From Rufibacter psychrotolerans (GTDB taxonomy: Bacteria; Bacteroidota; Bacteroidia; Cytophagales; Hymenobacteraceae): DNA of 64,000 nt. The stretch spans positions 372,001 to 436,000 of the forward strand of contig NZ_JAFFJV010000001.1 of assembly GCF_016924645.1 (NCBI RefSeq), read 5' to 3'. Of the stretch, positions 57,709 through 64,000 are shown in pieces. The notes under the pieces were generated by a model. That model was not told the DNA's origin. It did not search any database and worked only from the letters and a program-made list of their open reading frames with translations. The first letter of the stretch is position 1; each line of letters opens with the position of its first letter. A program made the position numbers and the translations under genes.

Positions 57709-58329
57709 TTATTTTTTGATGAAATCAGAGTCAAAAACCTTATCCCACAGCGCGGAACTTACGCCGTAGCCTTTGCTGGAATCTGAGTAATGGTGCAGCA
57801 TGTGGTGTTTCTTCAGCTTTTTCCAGAACTCGTTTTTAAAGTTGAAATGGTGCAGGGCATAGTGCGAGATGTCGTACACCAGGTACCCGGTCAGGAAAGC
57901 GGCGAAGAAGGCGTGGAGCGGACCTCCGCTGAGGAACAGCCGGAAAAAGAAGTACAGAATGGTAGCCATGGGAATGCTGGCCGAGGGCGGCATCACCAAG
58001 CGTTTGGCGTCGTTGGGGTAGTCATGGTGCACACCGTGGAAGATGAAGTGTAGCCGCAGCGCCCAGGGCGCCTTGGGCACGAAATGGAACACAAACCGGT
58101 GCAGCAGGTACTCAGACAAGGTCCAGACCACCAGCCCCAGCGCGTAGTACCCCACAAAGGAAAGCAGGGGAAGGTGCTGCCGGAAAAGGGCATCATATAT
58201 GAGGAAACCAATTACCGGAATGTAGATGTACAGCGGCACCGTGAAATGCACCTTTGAGAGCGCCTCCATCCAGTCGGCCTTGAACATTCTGGTTGATTCA
58301 GTGGAATTAGAGACATAGTTCTTTTTCAT
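57709..58329 (-). CDS. FA2H/Scs7-like fatty acid (sphingolipid) 2-hydroxylase
   Basis: 206 residues, four hydrophobic segments. The di-metal His pattern of the fatty acid hydroxylase superfamily is complete: EYLLHRFVFH (His77, His82), HFIFHGVHH (94-102), YDISHYALHH (His156-161) and KKHHMLHHY (175-180). The HGVHHDYPNDAKRLVMPP block, with DYPxDxxRLVMPP, is specific to the FA2H/Scs7 ceramide 2-hydroxylases rather than sterol desaturases. It would add a hydroxyl to the N-acyl chain of ceramide using O2. No cytochrome b5 domain is fused. Coupled to the PAP2 enzyme (1 nt gap). Confidence 0.88.
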   Translation of the reverse strand: MKKNYVSNSTESTRMFKADWMEALSKVHFTVPLYIYIPVIGFLIYDALFRQHLPLLSFVGYYALGLVVWTLSEYLLHRFVFHFVPKAPWALRLHFIFHGVHHDYPNDAKRLVMPPSASIPMATILYFFFRLFLSGGPLHAFFAAFLTGYLVYDISHYALHHFNFKNEFWKKLKKHHMLHHYSDSSKGYGVSSALWDKVFDSDFIKK

Positions 58330-58342
58330 ACAACTAAACTCG

Positions 58343-58906
58343 TTATGGTTTGAACCGTTCTACAGTTTCTTTTCCGGTGGCGGTTTCCCGCCCTTTGAAC
58401 TCAGCGTAGACCACGTTGGGAACCCAGAAGGAACCACCCTCAATGCGTACAAAGATACGGTCTACCACGGCCTGTTTCTGGTTGATGGTAGTGTACACAT
58501 GGAACTTGCCATCGGGGCCTTTCTGCAGGTAAAACGCGCGCTTGCCGTAACTCACAAACTTCAGTTCGTACTTTTCGGCATTGATCTTCCTTACGTTGAG
58601 GCCGTAGGCAAACTTCCGCTGGATGAAGTTCAGGTCCTGCTTTTTCCCGCCATCGGCGTATCTGATCCAGTAAATCTTTACGGGTTCATCCTCGTTGGGG
58701 ACGCCTTTGCTGTTCAGGTTCCACTCGTACACCACGGTGTTGGTGTTAGGGTCGCGCTGCACGTAGAACAGCATGTTGGAAATGCCTTTGGGTGTGGGCA
58801 GTTCCTGGCCCTTGTTGGTTTTAAGCGTTTCCTGGGAAAACGCCGGTAAAACGCTCCCGCCCACCAACAACACCACAGCCAAGCAATAAAAGAGAATCCT
58901 TTTCAT
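58343..58906 (-). CDS. DUF4833-type exported protein in inositol-lipid operon
   Basis: 187 residues with a signal peptide (MKRILFYCLAVVLLVGGSVLPAFS). The mature part is strand-rich: NMLFYVQRDPNTNTVVYEWN, KIYWIRYADGGKKQDLNFIQRKFAYGL and a VVDRIFVRIEGGSFWVPNV strand, with the DPNTNTVVYE and WIRYADGGKK blocks of DUF4833. Expected in the periplasm. It is one base from the CDP-alcohol phosphatidyltransferase and 13 from the hydroxylase, in the middle of the operon. A lipid-binding or trafficking role is plausible from context but not shown. Confidence 0.85.
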   Translation of the reverse strand: MKRILFYCLAVVLLVGGSVLPAFSQETLKTNKGQELPTPKGISNMLFYVQRDPNTNTVVYEWNLNSKGVPNEDEPVKIYWIRYADGGKKQDLNFIQRKFAYGLNVRKINAEKYELKFVSYGKRAFYLQKGPDGKFHVYTTINQKQAVVDRIFVRIEGGSFWVPNVVYAEFKGRETATGKETVERFKP

Positions 58907-58907
58907 C

Positions 58908-59654
58908 TTACACTAAACAGTCTGCTTCTTCAATAAATTCTCTTTCCTCTAAAGCCTTTTTCGCGTCCAGCAAACGGTTGACAGCCGTGATATTGGTCAG
59001 GACTGCCAATACCGCCAGCGGGAACGTGAACACCGTCATGGTCTCAAACACCAGAATACGGGTACCCGGAATCACTACTTTATACTCGCCGCCAATCCAG
59101 GAGGCCAACAGGCCGCAGAGGATGGAGGAGAGCCCGATGAGCACCACCCGCTCGGGGCGCTGCATCAGGCCGCCTTTGCATTCTACGCCTAACCCCTCGG
59201 CCCGGGCCCGGGTGTAACTCACCATCATGGACCCGATCATGGCAATGAACGCCAGGAGCGAGCTCAGGAAATAATGATGCGCAATGAGGTAGTAGCAGAT
59301 GCCCAGGAACATAATCAGTTCAGAATATCTATCCACCACCGAGTCAAACAAAGCCCCGTAGGAAGAACTCATCTTGCCTATGCGGGCCACCTGCCCGTCC
59401 AGCATGTCAAACAAACCCGCGAACAGAATCAAGAAACCGGCCCAGCCCACGTAGTCCAGGTCGCCGCGGTTGCCCTTTTCGCCGCCCAGGATAAAGATCA
59501 CCGCTACGCCAATGTTCAGCAGAAAACCGGTGATGGTAACCGTGTTGGGCGTAAAACCCAACGAGATGATAAACTTAACAAACGGATTGATAATCTTGTA
59601 GATGCCTTTCTGTAAGGTATCTCTGAGGGTGCTTTTGCGCAGAGTGCTCTCCAT
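58908..59654 (-). CDS. CDP-alcohol phosphatidyltransferase (PI/PI-phosphate synthase candidate)
   Basis: 248 residues, about six membrane helices. The family signature is exact: Asp83-x2-Asp86-Gly87-x2-Ala90-Arg91-x8-Gly100-x3-Asp104-x3-Asp108 (FDMLDGQVARIG ... GALFDSVVDRY). It condenses a CDP-diacylglycerol with an alcohol at the membrane. Being in one operon with myo-inositol-phosphate synthase and a PgpA-like phosphatase, the acceptor is most likely inositol phosphate, giving PI-phosphate, as characterised in Bacteroides. The C-terminal 25 residues are acidic (EEREFIEEADCLV). Confidence 0.9.
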   Translation of the reverse strand: MESTLRKSTLRDTLQKGIYKIINPFVKFIISLGFTPNTVTITGFLLNIGVAVIFILGGEKGNRGDLDYVGWAGFLILFAGLFDMLDGQVARIGKMSSSYGALFDSVVDRYSELIMFLGICYYLIAHHYFLSSLLAFIAMIGSMMVSYTRARAEGLGVECKGGLMQRPERVVLIGLSSILCGLLASWIGGEYKVVIPGTRILVFETMTVFTFPLAVLAVLTNITAVNRLLDAKKALEEREFIEEADCLV

Positions 59655-59668
59655 GCTTCTTTGAATGC

Positions 59669-62275
59669 TTAGAAATCAAATTTAAACCTGCCTCTGATGC
59701 CAATTTCAGAGACATCTGGGTGGTCCAGGTAAGACAGGCGTTTCACCACGTCTACCCTGAAGAATTTGAACAGATTGCCCACGCCCAGGCTGGCTTCCAC
59801 GTAAGGCTTTTTCTCCAGGGAGTAGGTAGTAGGCAAACCAGTGGCGTACGCCGGGAAAGCCAACAGGTCTGGGTTGTTTTTAGGGTCGTTTTCTTCTCTT
59901 ATTTTGCCGTACAGCACTTTGAGGGTGGCAAACTCGCGCAGCTTGGTTTTCCTGATCAAGGGCAGTTTGTTGAAGATAAAGCCGTTGAAGCAGTGGTCTA
60001 TGTTAATGCTGGCGTACTGGTCGCTCACAAACTCCAGAAAGTTCATCAGGTTATAAGACTGAATCTGGTAAGAATACGTCTGGTTGGCCCGGTGAATGGC
60101 CAGCAGCGGAAACGGAACCTGCCCGAAGATATAGCCGCCCTCGGCCACCACGTCTGAGTACCCAAACTGAGACATATAAAACCGCTTGGCAATGTTCAGG
60201 GTCACGTTCTGGTAATCATAGTCTCCGTTGAAGAGGCCTTTGACTCCGGCCGCGGCCCGCAAAGTGAATACCGGGTAGCGGTTCACGATGGGGAAGCGAT
60301 ACAGTTTGCCCTGTACGTATTCCTCGTGGGGTGCCCAGCGCAGTTCCAGCCGGAACTCTGAGGTGGTAAGGTTCTCCACCAAACCGGCCGTGCCATCGTT
60401 CGGAGTTCCCTCCGGCGAGGAAGGATCAATGGCTTTGCGGTACACCAGGCTACCGGCCGGCGTCTGTTCCCAGTTCCGGAAACCTACCCTGAACGAGAAG
60501 CGGTTTCTGAACTCGTGCAGGTAGTCAATGTTGTAGGTTTCGTTGTAGAGCCATTTGTCATTGGTACCGCGTTTAAAGGAAAGCAGGAAATTGTCTTCCT
60601 GCACAAACTGCAGGTCCTGCCCCGGGATTTTGGTGTCTTTTTGGTAACTCACGCGCAAAGCACGCACCGGAAACTCAAAGATGGAACGGTTAGACAGCGA
60701 GTAGGTGCCTCCCAGAAAATACTTCCACTTTTCGTCTTTGAACCCGTAGGCGGCGTAGGTTTCCAGCATCACCCGCTTGCTGAAGGTAGTAGTGGTTCTG
60801 CCGCCCGCCCGTAGCCTGAAGCCCTCTACCGGGTTAAAGCTGTAAAACGTGTTCACGGGGCCGATCTCAAAGTAAGGACCTGCCTGTTTGTAACCCGCAA
60901 TGAACATGGTGGCAAAGTCCAGCGTCCGTTTAAAGGAACGGTTGTTTCTAAGGCTGTCAATGCTCTGGTAGGTGTTGGCCTCTGACAGGGATAAGCTGTC
61001 ATGCCGATTGGCGGCCCAAAAGTCTTCTTCCTGCTTCTCAGCTAAAGGTAACTTGGCGGTGGCTTCGCCTTCGTAGAACCCGTCTGGTTTGGGTTCATTG
61101 ATGCGGAAGTCTTTTAAAGAAACGGTCCGCTCGCCGTACACGCCGCCTTTGCTGTTCTGGGTCACGGCAAACTCAGACTTCAGTACGCTTTTGCTCAGGT
61201 TATAGCGTCCGTTGGGCAGTCGGTCAAAATCAAGGTTGATGTGCAGGTCACGCACCCAATTGATGTTCACTTTCTTGCCCACTTCCATGTCTACTTTCTG
61301 CACGGCGTAATTGCCATCCATGGTTACGTACAACTTGCCGGTGAACAGGAAATCGGTCTCGTTTTTGGGGCTGAAAGAAAGCTCGGTTAGTTTCTGGCCG
61401 TCTACCACCACGGTATCGGTGACGTAGAAGCGGTAGAAGGTAGGCGCCAGATCGGCGATGGGGCTCAGGAACTGGTTGGTGAGAATGGTGATGTTGTTTT
61501 TGTAGATGTCAATGTCCTGGTACATGTGCTTCACGTAGGAATTGATCACCACAAACTCACCAAAGTCCACTTTCTTCTCGGCCTCTACAATGGTCTTCTT
61601 CTTTTCGGGGTCTTTTCTGTAAAACTGCCGGGAAATAGATTCCTGCATGTACAGGGGCAATACCGCCGTTCCGGCCACTTTGGTGGTATCTATGTTCTTC
61701 AGAACGAAGTCATATTTCTTGAACAGGATGTTGTTGCGCAGCTTCTCGGGGCTGTTGCTCAAGGCCAGTTGCAGTTTATCATACTGCTGGTACTGCACAT
61801 AATCATAGCTCTCCAGGCGGTTTTTGTTTTTGTTGTCCACCACCAGCCTGATGAGGTCTACCGCCGGGTTGTTCTTGTTGCTGTAATTGCGGCTTCGGCC
61901 TTTGATCACCACTTCTTTCAGCCGCTTGGCGTCACTCTCCAGCTGCACGTTCAGGACCTGGGTCTGGCCAGGCGTAATGGTAAGCGTCTTGGACTTATAG
62001 CCCACGTACGTAAACTGAACCTTGCTTTCAGATTGGTTGGTTTTGAGGGAGTAATTTCCCTCTATATCTGTAGTGGTGCCCACACTGGTGCCCGGAATAA
62101 AGATGGACACTCCAATGAGCGGCTCCTTGGTCACTGCATCTTTAATGGTGCCCTTCACCACCGTTGCGGTACTCTGGGCCTGAGTTGGGTTGAAGTTTGC
62201 TCCAAAGGCTAGAAAGGCCAAGCAGCAAATAAGTATATGTAAAGGGTTGACATATACATTCTTACTTGAATACAT
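59669..62275 (-). CDS. DUF5686/carboxypeptidase-regulatory-like outer-membrane protein
   Basis: 868 residues. A signal peptide (about 1-34, ending NFNPTQAQ) is followed by a CarboxypepD_reg-like beta-sandwich at about 38-125 (VVKGTIKDAVTKEPLIGVS, GTTTDIEGNYSL, FTYVGYKSKTL), as at the N-terminus of SusC-like proteins. The remaining part, with repeated aromatic-ended strands (YTYKTFG-like FDFATMFIAGYK, FRVGFRNWEQT) and terminal Phe (FKFDF), is a predicted outer-membrane beta barrel of the DUF5686 group. No TonB plug is seen. It overlaps the GtrA gene by 14 nt. It may export or organise inositol lipids at the outer membrane; this is inference. Confidence 0.88.
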   Translation of the reverse strand: MYSSKNVYVNPLHILICCLAFLAFGANFNPTQAQSTATVVKGTIKDAVTKEPLIGVSIFIPGTSVGTTTDIEGNYSLKTNQSESKVQFTYVGYKSKTLTITPGQTQVLNVQLESDAKRLKEVVIKGRSRNYSNKNNPAVDLIRLVVDNKNKNRLESYDYVQYQQYDKLQLALSNSPEKLRNNILFKKYDFVLKNIDTTKVAGTAVLPLYMQESISRQFYRKDPEKKKTIVEAEKKVDFGEFVVINSYVKHMYQDIDIYKNNITILTNQFLSPIADLAPTFYRFYVTDTVVVDGQKLTELSFSPKNETDFLFTGKLYVTMDGNYAVQKVDMEVGKKVNINWVRDLHINLDFDRLPNGRYNLSKSVLKSEFAVTQNSKGGVYGERTVSLKDFRINEPKPDGFYEGEATAKLPLAEKQEEDFWAANRHDSLSLSEANTYQSIDSLRNNRSFKRTLDFATMFIAGYKQAGPYFEIGPVNTFYSFNPVEGFRLRAGGRTTTTFSKRVMLETYAAYGFKDEKWKYFLGGTYSLSNRSIFEFPVRALRVSYQKDTKIPGQDLQFVQEDNFLLSFKRGTNDKWLYNETYNIDYLHEFRNRFSFRVGFRNWEQTPAGSLVYRKAIDPSSPEGTPNDGTAGLVENLTTSEFRLELRWAPHEEYVQGKLYRFPIVNRYPVFTLRAAAGVKGLFNGDYDYQNVTLNIAKRFYMSQFGYSDVVAEGGYIFGQVPFPLLAIHRANQTYSYQIQSYNLMNFLEFVSDQYASINIDHCFNGFIFNKLPLIRKTKLREFATLKVLYGKIREENDPKNNPDLLAFPAYATGLPTTYSLEKKPYVEASLGVGNLFKFFRVDVVKRLSYLDHPDVSEIGIRGRFKFDF

Positions 62276-62633
62276 ATCTCTTTTGTTGAATGTAATTGTA
62301 GAAGAAACCTACCAGCAGGGACACGAAAACCTTAGAAAAGATGTAGTTCAGACCCAGGTAGTGCGTAAAAGCAAACACCCCCGTGGCGTTGAGCAACAGA
62401 CTTCCGTTCCATACAATAAAATACTTGGTTGCTTGGGTAGGTAAATGTTTATGAGTAGCATGGAAGACCCAGGTTCTGCTGAGGGTGAAGTGCGTGACTC
62501 CGCCGGCAATAGTACCCAGAACTGAAGCGCCTACATACCAGAGCCCTACTAGTTCCACGGTGAGGATCGTCACCAAGAAATCGACTCCCGAGGCTATAAG
62601 GGAGGCCGCTTGGGACTTCAGGAAGGTGAGCAT
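62262..62633 (-). CDS. GtrA-family membrane protein
   Basis: 123 residues, four membrane helices in two hairpins (about 8-30, 34-52, 72-92, 98-116). TLSRTWVFHATHK between the pairs and YIQQKRYVFK at the end are the GtrA signature (xRxWVF and KxYVF). GtrA proteins flip polyprenyl-linked sugars or are fused with glycosyltransferases; here it sits between a PgpA-like phosphatase and the outer-membrane protein, so flipping or moving an inositol lipid or its precursor is a candidate task. Overlaps the downstream gene by 14 nt and abuts the upstream stop. Confidence 0.9.
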   Translation of the reverse strand: MLTFLKSQAASLIASGVDFLVTILTVELVGLWYVGASVLGTIAGGVTHFTLSRTWVFHATHKHLPTQATKYFIVWNGSLLLNATGVFAFTHYLGLNYIFSKVFVSLLVGFFYNYIQQKRYVFK

Positions 62634-63092
62634 TTAGAAAAGGTCGAAGTACAGGCAAAGATGTAAGATCACGTTAGCGTAAACTCCGGAAAGCACATCG
62701 TCCAGCATCACACCCCAACCACCGGCTAACTTCTCTGTTCTTCTTATGTAAAAGGGTTTCACAATATCAAAAAAACGGAACAAGACCAGCGCCGCCGCCA
62801 CGTAGTGAAGCTGAACCGGAACGAACAGGAGACTGATGCACATGCCCGCCACTTCATCTATCACTACTTTTTTGTCGTCTTTGCCCCAGTAGGGTTCCAC
62901 TTCCGTGGCAGACCAGACGCCCAGTGCCGTGATCAGGAACGTGACGCCCGCTTGCCAGAAGACAAGCTCATTCCCACCGCCCTGCCACAGATACCAGGCA
63001 ATACAGGTTGCCACAGCCGCAACCGTGCCCCCGCCTTTGCCCACATAGCCTATGCCTAAGCTGGTGGAAATGAGTTTGTGTAGTTGAATCAT
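62634..63092 (-). CDS. PgpA-like phosphatidylglycerophosphatase / PI-phosphate phosphatase candidate
   Basis: 152 residues, three or four hydrophobic helices. PgpA blocks are visible: GIGYVGKGGGTVAAVA near 13-28, DDKKVVIDEVAGM near 75-88 (acidic metal site), FRFFDIVKPFYIRRTEKL near 104-121 and GGWGVMLDDVLSGVYAN near 123-139. PgpA removes phosphate from phosphatidylglycerophosphate; in inositol-lipid clusters the homologue removes the 3-phosphate of PI-phosphate. Location directly after the inositol-phosphate synthase favours the latter. It is 7 nt from the synthase stop and directly abuts the GtrA gene. Confidence 0.9.
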   Translation of the reverse strand: MIQLHKLISTSLGIGYVGKGGGTVAAVATCIAWYLWQGGGNELVFWQAGVTFLITALGVWSATEVEPYWGKDDKKVVIDEVAGMCISLLFVPVQLHYVAAALVLFRFFDIVKPFYIRRTEKLAGGWGVMLDDVLSGVYANVILHLCLYFDLF

Positions 63093-63099
63093 AGTATAC

Positions 63100-64000
63100 T
63101 TACAGAGCTTCCACTAAATCCTGGTAGTAATCCAGGCCCAGGTGCGTGATCAGGTCTTCGCCCATCATGTGGCGCAGGGTGTTCTGCAGCTTCATCAATT
63201 GCTTGAAGATGTCGTGCTCCGGTGCCAGGCCCTCGGCGGTCTGCGGCGACTTGTAGTAGAAAGACAGCCACTCCTGGATGCCGCTCATGCCGGCACGCTG
63301 CGCCAGGTCGGTGAACAGGGCAAGGTCAAGCACCAGCGGAGCCGCCAAGATGGAGTCGCGGCACAGGAAGTTGATCTTGATCTGCATTTGGTAACCCAGC
63401 CACCCGAAGATATCGATGTTGTCCCAGCTCTCCTTGTTGTCGCCGTGCGGCGGGTAGTAGTTGATGCGCACCTTATGGTACATCTCACCATACAACTCAG
63501 GATTTGACTCCGGACGGAAGATCTCGTCCAGCACGCTCAGCTTGGACACTTCCTTCGTCTTGAAGTTATCCGGATGGTCCAGCACGTAGCCGTCGCGGTT
63601 CCCCAGGATGTTAGAAGAGAACCAGCCTCTCACCCCCAAGGCGCGGGCGTGCAAACCAGGAGCCAGGATGGTTTTCATCAGCGTCTGGCCGGTTTTGAAG
63701 TCCTTGCCGGAGATGGCGATGCCGTTCTCTCTGGCCAGTTCTACCAGGGCCGGGATGTCCACGGTCAGGTTCGGCGCGCCGTTGGCGAACGGCACCCCGG
63801 ACTTGATGGCCGCATAGGCGTAGATCATGCTCGGGGCGATGGCCGGGTCGTTGTTGAGCAGGCCTTCCTCAAAAGCAGCCACAGATCTGTGTACATCAGA
63901 TTCTTCGATGTAGATCTCGGTGGAGCCGCACCATACCATCACCAGGCGGTCGCAGTCATTCGCTTCTCTGAAGTTCAGGATATCGTCCATCAGCATTTCG
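63100..64000 (-). CDS. ino1: myo-inositol-1-phosphate synthase, 5' end outside window
   Basis: The C-terminal 300 residues are in the window; the frame continues past 64000 (an internal ATG at 63996 is not the true start). Family blocks: PFANGAPNLTVDIPALVELA, SGKDFKTGQTLMKTILAPG (catalytic Lys region, near residue 95 of the visible part), RGWFSSNILGNRDGYVL and NFKTKEVSKLSVLDEIF. It converts glucose 6-phosphate to myo-inositol 1-phosphate with NAD as internal cofactor, in the cytoplasm. It heads the visible part of the operon and supplies the head group for phosphatidylinositol and inositol sphingolipid. Promoter lies outside. Confidence 0.95.
   Translation of the reverse strand, partial: EMLMDDILNFREANDCDRLVMVWCGSTEIYIEESDVHRSVAAFEEGLLNNDPAIAPSMIYAYAAIKSGVPFANGAPNLTVDIPALVELARENGIAISGKDFKTGQTLMKTILAPGLHARALGVRGWFSSNILGNRDGYVLDHPDNFKTKEVSKLSVLDEIFRPESNPELYGEMYHKVRINYYPPHGDNKESWDNIDIFGWLGYQMQIKINFLCRDSILAAPLVLDLALFTDLAQRAGMSGIQEWLSFYYKSPQTAEGLAPEHDIFKQLMKLQNTLRHMMGEDLITHLGLDYYQDLVEAL

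Overview
The window looks like chromosomal DNA of a high-GC Bacteroidota, most likely order Cytophagales, family Hymenobacteraceae (Rufibacter/Pontibacter-like). That placement is inference from four things: the Bacteroidota promoter box TAxxTTTG upstream of several genes; Bacteroidota-type families (S9 peptidase, DUF5686 outer-membrane protein, DUF4833, CsbD, an inositol-lipid operon); C-terminally anchored lipoproteins; and GC-rich coding with AT-rich intergenic stretches. No tRNA, rRNA, CRISPR array, prophage or intact IS transposase was seen.

Layout. 1-10 kb: a truncated PKD-domain secreted protein, an unannotated candidate small RNA (about 1488-1682), a zinc-ribbon protein, two hydrophilic disordered proteins, a lipoprotein-SCO1-cytochrome c operon, a Gly-Thr-Thr repeat lipoprotein, a radical SAM protein and a membrane endonuclease/exonuclease/phosphatase-fold protein. 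10-26 kb: a signalling island with a CDF metal transporter, a NarL-type response regulator, two STAS proteins, a 1031-residue multi-PAS histidine kinase, a CheB-CheR-PAS fusion and a separate CheB, followed by a PLP enzyme, an asparaginase, a third STAS-like protein and a single-HKD PLD nuclease. 26-44 kb: peptide transporter, DinB protein, esterase, two tandem cold-shock proteins with a partner peptide, acyl-CoA desaturase, S9 peptidase, Crp regulator with CAT-like acetyltransferase, ECF sigma factor with a membrane partner, ArsC, CsbD and a J-domain-like protein. 44-56 kb: PepD, oxidoreductases, amino acid permease, dienelactone hydrolase, ABM monooxygenase, three-PAS histidine kinase and a second aldo/keto reductase.

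The most coherent system is at 56757-64000 (minus strand). Eight tightly packed genes encode myo-inositol-phosphate synthase (cut by the window edge), a PgpA-like phosphatase, a GtrA membrane protein, a DUF5686 outer-membrane protein, a CDP-alcohol phosphatidyltransferase, a DUF4833 protein, an FA2H-like fatty-acid hydroxylase and an Aur1-like PAP2 enzyme. Read as a pathway this makes inositol phosphate, phosphatidylinositol, and then (hydroxylated) inositol phosphoceramide, with candidate transport and envelope functions attached.

The intergenic DNA is rich in repeats. About 30 copies of a hairpin with core like TTTTAGGGCTGTTTT / AAAACAGCCCTAAAA sit between genes, often extended by copy-specific complementary arms. 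There are also four copies of a 140-230 bp element ending in CCCTCGCTCGCC, a 163 bp element with perfect 27 bp inverted ends, a 380 bp element with 23 bp inverted ends, and a two-hairpin motif seen twice. None carries a transposase, so they resemble MITEs or REP-like elements.
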